Assembly (NCBI RefSeq): GCF_005153485.1 | Contig: NZ_CP039740.1 | Coordinates: forward strand, 434,001-498,000 | DNA: 64,000 nucleotides | Direction of reading: 5' to 3' | Origin: Pseudolabrys sp. FHR47 | GTDB taxonomy: Bacteria; Pseudomonadota; Alphaproteobacteria; Rhizobiales; Xanthobacteraceae | Shown here: piece by piece, positions 36,021-45,812 of the stretch | Layout: each line of letters opens with the position of its first letter | Numbering within the stretch: the first letter of the stretch is position 1 | Position numbers and translations under genes: made by a program | Notes under the pieces: model-generated | Told to the model about the DNA's origin: nothing | Database searches by the model: none | The model's input: only the letters and a program-made list of their open reading frames with translations

Positions 36021-36485
36021 TCAATTCCGCTCGTCCGGCAGCGCGGGGATCGGATGCACGTCGATGCCTTCCTCGGCCAGCTCCTTGGCGTCGTCAAGCG
36101 AGGCGACGCCATAGATCGAGCGGTGCTCGGTCTCGCCGTAATGCATCTTGCGCGCCTCTTCGGGAAACTTCTCGCCGACATTGTCGGCGTTCTTGACGAT
36201 GTGCTCGCGCAGCTCCTTGAGCTTGGCGCGCAGCTCCATCTCCATTGGCGACATCATCGCCATCGGAGCCTTGTCGGGCGCCGGTATCGTTTCAACATCC
36301 TGTGCCTTGGCGCGCTTGCGCGTGCCGGCCAGCCGCGGCGCCATGATCGCTTTTTCGACCTTGGCCGAATTGCAAACCGGGCAGGTGACAAGGCCGCGCT
36401 TGGCCTGCTTGTCGTAGGCTGCACTGTCCGCGAACCAGCTTTCGAAGGTGTGGCCTTTGTCGCAGGCCAGCGCGTATTTGATCAT
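36021..36485 (-). CDS. DUF1178 family protein
   Basis: A 154-residue protein of the DUF1178 family. It begins with MIKYALACDKGHTFESWF and carries a zinc-ribbon-like Cys set (Cys8, and CPVC at about 35-38), followed by the conserved TEHRSIYGVASLDDAKELAEEGI tail in part. Its function is unknown. It overlaps the nitrilase gene upstream by four bases (ATGA), so it is the last gene of a coupled grxC-nitrilase-DUF1178 unit. Confidence 0.88.
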   Translation of the reverse strand: MIKYALACDKGHTFESWFADSAAYDKQAKRGLVTCPVCNSAKVEKAIMAPRLAGTRKRAKAQDVETIPAPDKAPMAMMSPMEMELRAKLKELREHIVKNADNVGEKFPEEARKMHYGETEHRSIYGVASLDDAKELAEEGIDVHPIPALPDERN

Positions 36486-37363
36486 TCCGCGCCCTTCACG
36501 AGATGGAGATGCGCTGGCTCCGCCATCGGCTCGGGCACTTCGAAACGGCGGCCGTGCTCGAGCGATGGCACGCGTCCGCGCGCTTCCGCCACGAGCGCGG
36601 GGTCGATCTCGGCCATGATGACGCCGGGCTCAGTGCCGCCTTCGGCAATGATGCGGCCCCACGGATCGACGACGATCGAATGGCCGAAGGTCTCGCGGCC
36701 GTTCTCGTGCTTCCCGCCTTGTGCCGCCGCCAGCACGAAGCAGCCGGTCTCGATGGCGCGGGCGCGCATCAGCACATGCCAGTGCGCCTCGCCGGTCTGC
36801 TTTGTGAAGGCCGAGGGAATGGCGAGCATCGTTGCGCCGGCCTCCGCCAGCGCGCGATAGAGCGCCGGGAAACGCAGGTCGTAGCAGATCGTCAAGCCGA
36901 GGCGGCCCCAGGGCAGATCGGCGGTGATGGCGATCTCACCGGGACGATAGGTGCGCGACTCGCGATAGCTCTCGCCATTGCCGAGATCGACGTCGAACAT
37001 GTGGATCTTGTCGTAGCGCGCGACGATCTCGCCCTGCGGATCGATGACGAAGCCGCGATTGGCGGCGCGATCCGGCAACAGCTTGATCGCCAGCGAGCCG
37101 ACGTGAACATGGAGGCCGTGCTTCTTCGCCAGCTCGCGGAAGGCGGCGAGCGAGGGGTCGCTCTCTTCCTCACGGATATTCTGGAACAGCCGCTCGCGGT
37201 TGACGTCCATCACGTTCGTCATCTCGGGCGTCTGCACGTAATCGGCGCCGGCCGCCTTGGCCTCGGCGATCAGACGCGACGCGGTGTCGATATTGGCCGC
37301 GGGCGTCACGCCGGTCCGCATCTGGATGAGGCCGGCTTTGAATTTCGACGGAGCGGACGTCAT
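36482..37363 (-). CDS. carbon-nitrogen hydrolase (nitrilase superfamily)
   Basis: A 293-residue omega-amidase/Nit-type hydrolase with the complete triad Glu47 (TPEM), Lys119 (YDKIHMFDVDLG) and Cys160 (LTICYDLRFPALYR). The segment KIHMFDVDL and the long RFPALYR motif resemble Nit1/NitFhit enzymes, which act on deaminated glutathione. A link to the adjacent glutaredoxin gene fits that role. The start overlaps the grxC stop and its stop overlaps the DUF1178 start. Confidence 0.9.
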   Translation of the reverse strand: MTSAPSKFKAGLIQMRTGVTPAANIDTASRLIAEAKAAGADYVQTPEMTNVMDVNRERLFQNIREEESDPSLAAFRELAKKHGLHVHVGSLAIKLLPDRAANRGFVIDPQGEIVARYDKIHMFDVDLGNGESYRESRTYRPGEIAITADLPWGRLGLTICYDLRFPALYRALAEAGATMLAIPSAFTKQTGEAHWHVLMRARAIETGCFVLAAAQGGKHENGRETFGHSIVVDPWGRIIAEGGTEPGVIMAEIDPALVAEARGRVPSLEHGRRFEVPEPMAEPAHLHLVKGAE

Positions 37364-37629
37364 GCCGCGCTGCCTTCGCCGGCGAGCAGGGCGTCGAGCT
37401 TGCCGGCGTATTCCAGCGCGTGCAGGTCGTCGCTGCCGCCGACATGGGTTTTGCCGATGAAGATCTGGGGCACGGTCATCCGTCCGTTGGCGCGCTGGAT
37501 CATGGCCTCGCGCACGTCGCGCTTCGAGGCGTCGATCTCGTTATAGGCGACGCCTTTGCGCTTCAACAGCGCCTTGGCCGCGTGGCAGTAGGGGCACCAG
37601 CCGGTGGTGTAGATGTCGACAACTTGCAT
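37360..37629 (-). CDS. grxC: glutaredoxin 3
   Basis: An 89-residue dithiol glutaredoxin with the active site CPYC (Cys12, Cys15) and the glutathione-binding TVPQIFIG and GGSDDLHALE segments. It reduces protein disulfides and glutathionylated thiols. It begins a translationally coupled unit with the nitrilase and DUF1178 genes and follows comF by 27 bases. Confidence 0.94.
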   Translation of the reverse strand: MQVVDIYTTGWCPYCHAAKALLKRKGVAYNEIDASKRDVREAMIQRANGRMTVPQIFIGKTHVGGSDDLHALEYAGKLDALLAGEGSAA

Positions 37630-37656
37630 GAGGCCGCGTCCGGGTTCGTATGCCTT

Positions 37657-38463
37657 TTATATGGGGCTGCGGGCCGGGGCGACAACCCGTGCGAAAACAA
37701 GCACATCCACCTGCCGCGCCCCGGCCTTCAGTAGCGCCCGGGCGCAGGTATCGACGGTCGCGCCGGAGGTGAGGACATCATCGATCAGGATAACCCGGCG
37801 GCCCTGAATCATTGCTTTTCGGTCGTTGGGTACGCGGAAGGCGCCCTGAACATTGCTGGCCCGGTCGGTCTTGGACAGGCCGATCTGCTGCGGCGTGGCC
37901 CGCACGCGGCGCAGGGTATCGAACAGGACCGGCACGCCGGAGGTCGCCGAAATGGCCTTCGACAGCGCCGCCGCCTGGTTGAAGCGCCGGGACCATAGCC
38001 TTCGCCAGTGCAGCGGCACCGGAATCAGGGCATCGGCGCCGGGCAGCAGTTCGTGGCCGGCCCGGGCCATCCAGCGGCCCATCATCGGCGCCAGGTCCAT
38101 GCGGTCGCCGAATTTGAAGGCGAGCACCAGCGAGCGGGCGATCTCGTCATAGCGCACGGCGGCGCGGGCGCGGTCATAGGCCGGCGGATTGGCCATCGCC
38201 TCCATGGACAGGAGGCCGGGCCCGGGATCGTAGACGAAGGGAATGCCGAGCCGGGCGCAATAGGGCTTCTCGATCGGCGACAGTTTCGACCAGCACTGGG
38301 CACACAGCCCGGCGCCGTCACCCAGCGGCTCGCGGCAGGACGGGCAGAGCTGCGGCAGCGCCGCATCGAGCGCGAAGCGGAACAGACTGCGGAAGCCGCT
38401 GTTGACCCGAGTGACCAGGCTCGGCGGCCGCTGTTCCTCGCTTGCCTCAACAAGCTCGTTCAT
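37657..38463 (-). CDS. ComF family phosphoribosyltransferase-like protein
   Basis: A 268-residue ComF homologue. A four-Cys zinc finger (Cys40, Cys43, Cys54, Cys57 in CPSCREPL and CAQC) is followed by a type I PRTase domain with the PRPP loop VILIDDVLTSGAT. ComF-type proteins are linked to DNA uptake and processing in naturally competent bacteria; in alphaproteobacteria the function is open. It precedes grxC and is divergent from a methyltransferase gene only 16 bases away. Confidence 0.9.
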   Translation of the reverse strand: MNELVEASEEQRPPSLVTRVNSGFRSLFRFALDAALPQLCPSCREPLGDGAGLCAQCWSKLSPIEKPYCARLGIPFVYDPGPGLLSMEAMANPPAYDRARAAVRYDEIARSLVLAFKFGDRMDLAPMMGRWMARAGHELLPGADALIPVPLHWRRLWSRRFNQAAALSKAISATSGVPVLFDTLRRVRATPQQIGLSKTDRASNVQGAFRVPNDRKAMIQGRRVILIDDVLTSGATVDTCARALLKAGARQVDVLVFARVVAPARSPI

Positions 38464-38479
38464 GCTGCAACGCTAGCAG

Positions 38480-39370
38480 ATGACCGTACACCCGACCATC
38501 TTCGACCGCACCCTCCTGCGCGCCCGGCAACGGCGTGCCGCTACGCGTGGGGCGGCGACGTTTCTGCTGGACCGCGTCACGGAGGAAATGATCGACCGGC
38601 TCGCGGTGGTGCTGCGTACATTCGACCGTGCCGCCGACCTTGATACGCCGCTCGACACTCTGCGTGCCGCGCTGGTCGCGAGCGGCAAGGTCCCTGCGCT
38701 GGAGCGGGCATCGATCGTCAGCGAGGCCGGGCTCGAGGTCATGGCCGACCAGCGGTCGCAGCCTTTCGCCAATGCCTCGCTCGATCTCGTCGTCTCCGGT
38801 CTCGCGTTGCAATTCGTCAACGACCTGCCGGGCGCGCTCATTCAGGTGCGCCGCGCGCTCAAGCCGGATGGCCTGCTGCTCGCCGCGATGATCGGCGGCG
38901 ATAGTCTGACCGAATTGCGCGAGGCTTTCGCCCAAGCCGAGAGTGAGGTCGAAGGGGGATTGTCGCCGCGCGTCGCGCCCTTCGCCGATATTCGCGATCT
39001 GGGTTCGCTCATGCAGCGCGCCGGCTTTGCGCTGCCGGTGGTCGATTCCGATCGCGTCACCGTGCGCTACGAGTCGCCGATCGCGCTGATGCGCGACCTG
39101 CGCGCCATGGGCGCGACCAACATCCTGATCGAGCGCCGGCGCGCCCCGCTCAAGCGCGCGACGTTGCGGCGGATGATCGAAGTCTATGCGGAGCGATTTG
39201 CCGATAGCGACGGCCGCGTGCGTGCGACCTTCGAAATCGTGTGGCTGTCCGGCTGGGCGCCGCATGAGAGTCAGCAGAAGCCGCTGAAGCCCGGCTCGGC
39301 GACGCGGCGTCTGGCGGATGCCTTGGGAACGAAGGAGATTACGACGGGAGAAAAACCGGGCGAAAAATAA
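38480..39370 (+). CDS. methyltransferase-like protein (NDUFAF5/BioC-like)
   Basis: A 296-residue protein with the N-terminus IFDRTLLRARQRRAA of the alphaproteobacterial relatives of NDUFAF5, a mitochondrial complex I assembly factor. The Methyltransf_11 core (LDLVVSGLALQFVNDLPGAL) is present, but the GxGxG SAM motif I is missing (the place reads IVSEAGLEV), so activity is uncertain. ComF is divergent. The function in bacteria is not established. Confidence 0.8.
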   Translation: MTVHPTIFDRTLLRARQRRAATRGAATFLLDRVTEEMIDRLAVVLRTFDRAADLDTPLDTLRAALVASGKVPALERASIVSEAGLEVMADQRSQPFANASLDLVVSGLALQFVNDLPGALIQVRRALKPDGLLLAAMIGGDSLTELREAFAQAESEVEGGLSPRVAPFADIRDLGSLMQRAGFALPVVDSDRVTVRYESPIALMRDLRAMGATNILIERRRAPLKRATLRRMIEVYAERFADSDGRVRATFEIVWLSGWAPHESQQKPLKPGSATRRLADALGTKEITTGEKPGEK

Positions 39371-39386
39371 TCGCCGTCCCACGAGG

Positions 39387-39566
39387 TCAGTTGAAGATGT
39401 TGCCGACCTTTTCCCAGGCGCCGTTCACCGAAGTTCCGAGGCCAGTCACGGCCGCGGCGATGGCGCTGGCGATGCCGGCGGCGATAAGCGAATACTCGAT
39501 CGCGGTGGCGCCGCTCTCGTTGCGGATGAAAGCGAGCAGTGTTCTGTGCTCTTGAGCGGTACGCAT
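39387..39566 (-). CDS. Flp-type IVb pilin
   Basis: A 59-residue protein too short for routine calling. It reads MRTAQEHRTLLAFIRNESG, then ATAIEYSLIAAGIASAIAAA and GTSVNGAWEKVGNIFN. The G-ATAIEY processing site, the Glu at position +5 and the hydrophobic helix are diagnostic of Flp/Fap pilins assembled by Tad systems. Here the prepilin peptidase would cut after Gly19. No tad, cpa or prepilin peptidase gene is nearby, so it is an orphan copy. Confidence 0.88.
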   Translation of the reverse strand: MRTAQEHRTLLAFIRNESGATAIEYSLIAAGIASAIAAAVTGLGTSVNGAWEKVGNIFN

Positions 39567-39606
39567 CGGCTTCCCCTGTGGCCCGTTCTTGGCCCTTGGC
39601 AGCTTG

Positions 39607-40017
39607 TCAGAGCAGCGCCATCAGATGCGCAATCAGCGGCACATCGGCAGGCGGCATCTCGTAGTCGCGCAGTTTGTTCGGCCGCACCCAGGTGAGATTC
39701 TGTCCCTCGAGTGCAGTGACCGTCCCCTCCCAGCGCCGGCAGACATAAAGCGGCATCAAGAGGTGAAAGTCCGGATAGGCGTGGCTCGCGAAAGTCAGTG
39801 GCGCGAGGCAGTCTTCCTTGACCGATATTCCCAGTTCTTCCTTGAGTTCGCGGATCAGCGTTATTTCCGGCCGCTCGCCGCTTTCGACCTTGCCACCGGG
39901 AAACTCCCACAGGCCCGCCATCGGTTTGCCTTGCGGACGCTGTGCGATGAGCACGCGGCCGTCGGCATCGATAAGGGCGCAGGCAGCGACAAGGACGATT
40001 TTGACGCTCACAGCCAA
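39607..40017 (-). CDS. mutT: 8-oxo-dGTP pyrophosphohydrolase (MutT-like Nudix)
   Basis: A 136-residue Nudix hydrolase. The Nudix box GGKVESGERPEITLIRELKE continues as ELGI and fits G-x5-E-x7-RE-x2-EE-x-G. The FPGGK entry and length match MutT, which removes oxidised dGTP before replication. It lies near argJ, the order seen in related genomes, and follows it with 87 bases between. Confidence 0.9.
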   Translation of the reverse strand: MAVSVKIVLVAACALIDADGRVLIAQRPQGKPMAGLWEFPGGKVESGERPEITLIRELKEELGISVKEDCLAPLTFASHAYPDFHLLMPLYVCRRWEGTVTALEGQNLTWVRPNKLRDYEMPPADVPLIAHLMALL

Positions 40018-40104
40018 TTATCCACGACGCTAGAGAAGTCGGGTTAAGGTCCGACCAATGAATACGGCGGCAATGCGTGCCATCCCGGTATGATTACCGC
40101 GCGG

Positions 40105-41340
40105 TTAAGAGCGGTAATCCCCATTGATCGCGACATATTCCTTGGTCAGGTCGCAGGTCAGGACGCGGTCGCGGCCCTTGCCCATGCCGAGGGCAACCTT
40201 GAGGAAGATCTCCGGCTTCTTCATCTCGGCCGATACCTTTGCTTCGTCATAGGACGGATCGCGTGCGCCCTTGTGCGCGACGCGCACGCCGGCAAACCAG
40301 ATCGACAGTTTGTCGCGGTCGGCCGGCTCGCCGGCCTTGCCGACGGCCATCACCACGCGGCCCCAATTGGCGTCCTCGCCGGCGATCGCGGTCTTGACCA
40401 GCGGCGAGTTGGCGATCGACATCGCGATCTTGCGCGCGGATTTGTCCGACACAGCGCCCTCGACCACGATCTCCACGAGCTTGCGCGCGCCTTCGCCGTC
40501 GCGCGCCACCTGTTCGGCGAGATCGGCGAGCACGCCGTGCAATGCCTTCTTGTAGGCTTTTAGCTTCGGATCGGCGGCGCGCGAAATCTTCGGGCAGTCT
40601 TTCGCCTGACCGGTCGCGAACATCATCAAAGTATCCGACGTGGATGTGTCGCCATCGATGGTGACGGCGTTGAAGGTTGAGCCGACGCCTTCTTTCAGGA
40701 GGCTTTGGAGGGCCGGCGCGGCGATCGCGGCGTCAGTAAAAACAAAGGAGAGCATCGTGGCCATGTCGGGCGCAATCATGCCGGCGCCCTTGGCGATGCC
40801 GCAGATCGTGACCTTGGCCTTGCCGATCTTCGCGGTGGCGGTGGCCACCTTCGGAAAGGTGTCGGTGGTCATGATGGCCTTGGCGGCCTCGTGATAGAAC
40901 GCGCCTGAGACACTGTTGGTCAGGCTCTGCATCACCGGCGCGAACTTGTTCGCGTCGAGCGGTTCGCCGATGACGCCGGTCGAGGCGAGAAAGATTTCGT
41001 TCGGCTTGCAGCCGATGGCTTTGGCAGTGATGTCGGCAGTGAGCTTGGTCGCGGCCCGCCCGGTCTTGCCGGTGAAGGCATTGGCGTTGCCGGAGTTCAC
41101 CACCAGCGCGCGCGCTTTGCCCGACTTCAAGTTGGCGCGGCACCATTCCACCGGCGCCGAGGGGCACTTCGACGTCGTGAACACGCCGGCCACGGTGGTG
41201 CCCGGATCGAACAGCGCCAGCAGCACATCAGTGCGGCCTTTGTAGCGGATGCCGGCCTCCGCGGTCGCCATGCGCACGCCGGCAATGGCCGGCATGTCGG
41301 GAACGTTGGTCGGGGCGAGGGGGGAAACGGCAGTCGACAT
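40105..41340 (-). CDS. argJ: bifunctional ornithine acetyltransferase/N-acetylglutamate synthase
   Basis: A 411-residue ArgJ, which recycles the acetyl group from N-acetylornithine to glutamate in arginine synthesis. The autocleavage site is in [10 protein letters not shown] with nucleophile Thr195, and the family motif [12 protein letters not shown] is present. The start MSTAVSPL is preferred; the longer frame translates the upstream palindromic element. It lies between the parvulin and mutT genes in a common Rhizobiales order. Confidence 0.94.
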   Translation of the reverse strand: MSTAVSPLAPTNVPDMPAIAGVRMATAEAGIRYKGRTDVLLALFDPGTTVAGVFTTSKCPSAPVEWCRANLKSGKARALVVNSGNANAFTGKTGRAATKLTADITAKAIGCKPNEIFLASTGVIGEPLDANKFAPVMQSLTNSVSGAFYHEAAKAIMTTDTFPKVATATAKIGKAKVTICGIAKGAGMIAPDMATMLSFVFTDAAIAAPALQSLLKEGVGSTFNAVTIDGDTSTSDTLMMFATGQAKDCPKISRAADPKLKAYKKALHGVLADLAEQVARDGEGARKLVEIVVEGAVSDKSARKIAMSIANSPLVKTAIAGEDANWGRVVMAVGKAGEPADRDKLSIWFAGVRVAHKGARDPSYDEAKVSAEMKKPEIFLKVALGMGKGRDRVLTCDLTKEYVAINGDYRS

Positions 41341-41353
41341 TGCGCTCTCCAGC

Positions 41354-41439
41354 GTCATGCCCGGCATTGTGCCGGGCATCCAGTCTTTTCCAGCACTCGA
41401 ATAGAAGACGTGGATGGCCGGGACAAGCCCGGCTATGAC
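41354..41439. repeat. composite palindromic element, second copy of the 16.8 kb type
   Basis: Dyads ATGCCCGGC/GCCGGGCAT and GGCCGGG/CCCGGCT. The half GATGGCCGGGACAAGCCCGG matches 16.84-16.87 kb apart from one base (A for T) plus a later C/T change. It lies upstream of argJ, between it and the parvulin gene. Confidence 0.7.
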
Positions 41440-41444
41440 ATCGG

Positions 41445-41477
41445 TAAAAACAAAATGCCCGGCGCGAAGGCCGGGCA
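41445..41477 (-). terminator. rho-independent terminator after the parvulin gene
   Basis: On the minus strand a stem TGCCCGGC/GCCGGGCA with a six-base loop is followed by TTTTGTTTTTACC, a clear T-rich tail. It lies 27 bases past the parvulin stop and would end that transcript before argJ. Confidence 0.8.
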
Positions 41478-41503
41478 CCATATTTGGGAAGATACGAAGA
41501 AGC

Positions 41504-42463
41504 TTACTTTTTCTCCGCAGGCGCCGAGGGCGCGTCCGCCTTCGGCTCCTCGACCTTATAGTTCTTCTCGATCTTGGCCTCGGCGCGCAGCTTGGTCACG
41601 AACTCGGCCTGCGCCTTGCGGGCGACGAACTGCTCAACCTGCGGCTTGACGTCCTCGAAGCTCGGTTTCGGCTTCACGCGCTTGTCCTCGACCTTGATGA
41701 CGTGCCAGCCGAACTGGGTCTTCACCGGCGCGGAAATCTTGCCCTTGTCGAGCGAGAAGGCGACGTTGGCGAATTCCGGCACCATCTGCTCCTTGGTGAA
41801 GTAACCGAGATCGCCGCCATTGGCCTTGCCCGAAGGGTCTTCGGTGACTTCGCCGGCGACCTTGGCGAAATCCTCGCCCTTGTTGAGGCGCGCGATCACG
41901 GCCTTGATCTTGTCCTCGGCAGCTTTGCTTGCCTTCTCGTCGCCGGCGGTGGCGCGGATCAGGATGTGGGCCGCCTTGACCTCTTCCTCAGCCGGGATCT
42001 TGGTCACGGCATCGTCATAGACCGCGCGCATGGCGGCGTCGGTGGACGCGTCCTTGGCGACCTGGTTCAGCAATGCTTCCATCAGCAGCTTCTGGCGGGC
42101 GAATTCCAGCTTGCGCTTGAAGGCCGCGTCGTCGGCGAGCTTCTTGTCCTCGGCGGCCTTGGTGATCAGGATTGCGTCGGCCATGAACTGGACCAGGTAG
42201 TCCTTCTTGGCGCTGTCGGACATTGGCGGCAGCTGACCGGCTTCCTCCTCGGCGACGGCGAGGTCGCTCTGGGTGATCGGCGTACCGTTGACGGTCGCCA
42301 CCACCGGGTCTTTGGCGTCCTGCGCGGCCAGCGGCGCGGTGGCGGCGAGCGTCAGGACCAGCGCGCCGGCGAACAGGCGGGCAATCAGATGAGCTTGGCG
42401 CGGCACGGTCGGGGCCAAAGTCTGGGCAATGGCCGGCACACCGGCGAGGGTCGGGATCGTCAT
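41504..42463 (-). CDS. periplasmic parvulin-type peptidyl-prolyl isomerase
   Basis: A 319-residue exported PPIase of the PpiC/SurA-like group, which assists folding in the periplasm. A signal peptide ends near TAPLAAQ. A SurA-N-like helical region (about 50-160) precedes the parvulin domain, with [32 protein letters not shown] and [10 protein letters not shown]. An AAGGAC site supports the start at 42463. The C-terminal tail is acidic/basic and Ala/Pro-rich. Divergent from secA, which fits a link to protein export. Confidence 0.9.
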   Translation of the reverse strand: MTIPTLAGVPAIAQTLAPTVPRQAHLIARLFAGALVLTLAATAPLAAQDAKDPVVATVNGTPITQSDLAVAEEEAGQLPPMSDSAKKDYLVQFMADAILITKAAEDKKLADDAAFKRKLEFARQKLLMEALLNQVAKDASTDAAMRAVYDDAVTKIPAEEEVKAAHILIRATAGDEKASKAAEDKIKAVIARLNKGEDFAKVAGEVTEDPSGKANGGDLGYFTKEQMVPEFANVAFSLDKGKISAPVKTQFGWHVIKVEDKRVKPKPSFEDVKPQVEQFVARKAQAEFVTKLRAEAKIEKNYKVEEPKADAPSAPAEKK

Positions 42464-42626
42464 CTCGAGTGTCCTTGGAAAAGAGGCCGCCTTCAAAGGG
42501 CGAACGGCGCCCTTGTCACCCAACAACCATGGCTTTGCAATGGCGTGGTTGGACACCGGAACCTAAACTTGTCGTCATGATTGTCAGCCCGGCCGGCTAA
42601 TGGTTAAGCCCATGTTCCGCGGCCAA

Positions 42627-42655
42627 TTGACATTGATTCCACCCCCTCCTATCTC
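42627..42655 (+). promoter_or_regulatory. candidate sigma-70 promoter for secA
   Basis: TTGACA, 17 bases, TATCTC in the 361-base gap between the divergent parvulin gene and secA. It lies about 170 bases before the secA start. No other gene or clear regulatory site is seen in the gap, apart from short ACCGGTC repeats near 42750-42780. Confidence 0.4.
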
Positions 42656-42824
42656 TCCCGGGACCTTGGCGGGTGGCGTCCAAACCCCGATTTTGACGTC
42701 GTTTTTGCCCTAAAATGAGCCTGCTTTCCGGCGTGCCGGACGTGACAACCGGTCCCACCGGTCCCAAATACCGGTCGTTGTGGCGTGCTAGAACCGCCCC
42801 GGCCAGCGATCAGGAGCTCCACCG

Positions 42825-45626
42825 ATGTTAGGCGCCGTTGCCCGCAAGCTGTTCGGCTCAGCCAATGAAAGGCGGATCCGCAGCTATCAGCCACGGGTTA
42901 AGGCTATTAACGCATTGGAGATGGAAGTAGGCGCGTTGTCCGATGAAGCGCTGAAAGCCCGGACCGCCGACTTCAAGAAACAGCTCGCCGACGGCAAGTC
43001 GCTCGACGACATCCTGGAGCCCGCCTTTGCCACCGTGCGCGAAGCCGCCAAGCGCGTGCTCGGCCAGCGGCATTTCGACGTCCAGCTCATCGGCGGCATG
43101 ATCCTGCACGAGGGCCGGATCGCCGAAATGAAGACGGGCGAAGGCAAGACCCTGGTCGCGACGCTGCCGGTCTACCTCAACGCGCTGGCCGGGCGCGGCG
43201 TCCACGTCGTCACCGTCAACGACTATCTCGCCAAGCGCGACGCCGAGTGGATGGGCAAGGTCTACGGCTTCCTCGGTCTTACGACCGGTATCATCGTTCA
43301 CGGTCTCGACGATGCGCAGCGCAAGGCCGCCTATGAGTGCGACGTTACCTACGGCACCAATAACGAACTCGGCTTCGATTATCTGCGCGACAACATGAAG
43401 TATCGGCCCGAGGACATGGTCCAACGCGACCATGTCTTCGCCATCGTCGACGAAGTCGACTCGATCCTGGTCGACGAGGCGCGCACGCCCCTCATCATCT
43501 CCGGGCCGCTCGACGATCGCTCCGAGTTCTACAACACCATCGACAGCTACATCCCGGCGCTGGACAAGACCGATTACGAAGTCGACGAGAAGCAGCGCAC
43601 CGTGACCCTGACCGAGGCGGGCATGGAAAAGCTGGAGCAGCGCCTGCGGACCGCCGGCGAACTCAAGGGCGACTCGCTCTACGACGTCGAGAACGTCTCC
43701 GTCGTGCATCACGTCAATCAAGCGCTGCGTGCGCACAAGCTGTTCCAGCGAGACAAGGACTACATCGTCCGCAACAACGAAGTCGTCATCATCGACGAGT
43801 TCACCGGCCGCATGATGCCGGGCCGCCGCTATTCGGAGGGTCTGCATCAGGCGCTCGAGGCCAAGGAGCATGTGGCGATCCAGCCGGAGAACCAGACGCT
43901 CGCCTCGATCACCTTCCAGAATTACTTCCGCATGTACGAGAAGCTCGCCGGCATGACCGGCACGGCGCTCACCGAAGCCGACGAGTTCATGGACATCTAC
44001 GGCCTCGAAGTGCTCGAGGTGCCGACCAACAAGCCGCTGGCGCGTATCGACGATCATGACGAGGTCTATCGCTCGCAGGCCGAGAAGTATCGCGCCATCA
44101 TCACCCTGATCGAGGACTGCAAGAAGCGCGGCCAGCCGGTGCTGGTCGGCACCACCTCGATCGAGAAATCCGAGCAGCTCGCCGACCTGCTGCGCGAGGC
44201 CGGCTGGGAAGCGCACGACTTTTCCGATCCGAACGCTTTCGCCGCGCTCTATTCCGGCGACGACGGTGCGACCAAGAAGAAGGTCTTCGCTATCCTGAAC
44301 GCGCGCTATCACGAACAGGAGGCTTTCATCGTCAGCCAAGCCGGCGTGCCGGGCGCGGTGACGATCGCCACCAACATGGCGGGCCGCGGCACCGACATTC
44401 AGCTTGGCGGCAATGCCGACATGCGCATTCGCCAGGAAATCACCGACATCGAGGGCGACGAGCGCGACAAGAGCCCGCGCGCGGCGGCGATCCGCGAACA
44501 GGTGAGCAAGCTCAAGGACAAGGCGCTGGCCGCCGGCGGCCTTTACGTGCTCGGCACCGAGCGCCACGAAAGCCGCCGCATCGACAACCAGCTGCGCGGC
44601 CGCTCCGGCCGTCAGGGCGATCCGGGCCACTCCAAGTTCTTCCTGTCGCTCGAAGACGACCTGATGCGCATTTTCGGCTCGGACCGGCTCGAGGGCATGC
44701 TGACCAAGCTCGGTCTCAAGGAGGACGAGGCCATCGTTCATCCGTGGATCAACAAGGCGCTGGAGAAGGCGCAGCAGAAGGTCGAAGCGCGCAACTTCGA
44801 CATCCGCAAGAACCTGCTCAAGTACGACGACGTGATGAACGATCAGCGCAAGGTGATCTTCGAGCAGCGGCTCGATCTCATGCGCGACGACCACGTCGAG
44901 GATACGGTCGCCGACATGCGCCATCAGATCATCGACGATCTGGTCGGCAAGCACATTCCGGAGAACGCCTATCCCGAACAGTGGGATGTCGACGGTCTGC
45001 ATGATGCCGTCGGCCATGTCCTGACGCTCGACCTGCCGGTCAAGGACTGGGCCAAGGAAGAAGGCATCGCCGACGAAGAGGTCAAGGAGCGCATCAAGCG
45101 TGCCGCCGACGAATGGATGGCCGCCAAGGTCGGCAAGTGGGGCCCCGACGTGATGCGTTACGTCGAGAAGTCGATCCTGCTGCAGTCACTCGATCATCTG
45201 TGGCGTGAGCATCTCGTCATGCTCGAGCATCTGCGCCAGGTCGTCGGCCTGCGCGGCTATGCGCAGCGCGATCCGCTGAACGAGTACAAGGCGGAAGCTT
45301 TCGCATTGTTCGAAGGCATGGTGGCGGGCCTGCGCGAGGCGGTGACGGCGCAACTGATGCGCGTCGAGATCATGCCGCAGCCGGCTGAGGAATCGCAGCT
45401 GCCTTACATGGAAGCGCACCACGTCGATCCGACGACCGGGGAGGACGAACTGGCGCCGCAGTCTCTATCGGGGACCGCAACGCTCGCCGCCGGTAATACG
45501 GCCGTGGTGGAAGCCGCGGCGCGCGATCCGAAGAATCCGGCGACCTGGGGCAAGGTCGGGCGTAACGAACTGTGCCCCTGCGGCTCCGGCAAGAAGTACA
45601 AACACTGCCACGGCCAGTACACCTGA
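42825..45626 (+). CDS. secA: preprotein translocase ATPase SecA
   Basis: The 933-residue ATPase that drives Sec-dependent secretion across the inner membrane. It has the Walker A segment [11 protein letters not shown], the DEAD-like [14 protein letters not shown], the motif [14 protein letters not shown] and [11 protein letters not shown]. The C-terminal SEC-C zinc motif [14 protein letters not shown] binds SecB and ends at QYT. An AGGAG site precedes the ATG. A perfect-stem terminator follows. An 80-base partial copy of the SEC-C region occurs at 53.4 kb. Confidence 0.98.
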   Translation: MLGAVARKLFGSANERRIRSYQPRVKAINALEMEVGALSDEALKARTADFKKQLADGKSLDDILEPAFATVREAAKRVLGQRHFDVQLIGGMILHEGRIAEMKTGEGKTLVATLPVYLNALAGRGVHVVTVNDYLAKRDAEWMGKVYGFLGLTTGIIVHGLDDAQRKAAYECDVTYGTNNELGFDYLRDNMKYRPEDMVQRDHVFAIVDEVDSILVDEARTPLIISGPLDDRSEFYNTIDSYIPALDKTDYEVDEKQRTVTLTEAGMEKLEQRLRTAGELKGDSLYDVENVSVVHHVNQALRAHKLFQRDKDYIVRNNEVVIIDEFTGRMMPGRRYSEGLHQALEAKEHVAIQPENQTLASITFQNYFRMYEKLAGMTGTALTEADEFMDIYGLEVLEVPTNKPLARIDDHDEVYRSQAEKYRAIITLIEDCKKRGQPVLVGTTSIEKSEQLADLLREAGWEAHDFSDPNAFAALYSGDDGATKKKVFAILNARYHEQEAFIVSQAGVPGAVTIATNMAGRGTDIQLGGNADMRIRQEITDIEGDERDKSPRAAAIREQVSKLKDKALAAGGLYVLGTERHESRRIDNQLRGRSGRQGDPGHSKFFLSLEDDLMRIFGSDRLEGMLTKLGLKEDEAIVHPWINKALEKAQQKVEARNFDIRKNLLKYDDVMNDQRKVIFEQRLDLMRDDHVEDTVADMRHQIIDDLVGKHIPENAYPEQWDVDGLHDAVGHVLTLDLPVKDWAKEEGIADEEVKERIKRAADEWMAAKVGKWGPDVMRYVEKSILLQSLDHLWREHLVMLEHLRQVVGLRGYAQRDPLNEYKAEAFALFEGMVAGLREAVTAQLMRVEIMPQPAEESQLPYMEAHHVDPTTGEDELAPQSLSGTATLAAGNTAVVEAAARDPKNPATWGKVGRNELCPCGSGKKYKHCHGQYT

Positions 45627-45650
45627 CCGTCCGCGCATTCCGAATTAAAG

Positions 45651-45682
45651 ACGCCGCGCTCACCAGCGCGGCGTTTTCTTTT
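45651..45682 (+). terminator. rho-independent terminator of secA
   Basis: Perfect 10-base stem ACGCCGCGCT/AGCGCGGCGT with loop CACC, followed by TTTCTTTT. It starts 25 bases after the secA stop. Confidence 0.9.
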
Positions 45683-45751
45683 GGCGGGCCAGCAGAACTT
45701 CTGATTGGTCGCGGCCGTTATTGACCTCAGTAATTGTAACGTGACATTTGA

Positions 45752-45768
45752 GGAATCCTCAGGATTCC
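45752..45768. promoter_or_regulatory. dyad upstream of the RpiR-family gene
   Basis: GGAATCC-TCA-GGATTCC is a perfect 7-base inverted repeat, within a wider CCTCAG/CTGAG-rich patch (CCTCAG at 45725 and 45757, CCTGAG near 45771). The same CCTCAG half site occurs in the dyad upstream of phnD, so both could be operators of the encoded RpiR regulator. Confidence 0.4.
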
Positions 45769-45812
45769 TTCCTGAGCGTCAGGTTTGGGCCTGTCGTTGA
45801 GGGGACACGATC

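Noticed and set aside
42858..45017. 719-codon open frame antisense to secA
   Set aside because: High-GC codon bias leaves the antisense frame free of stops. It has no family features or ribosome site, while secA on the other strand is certain.
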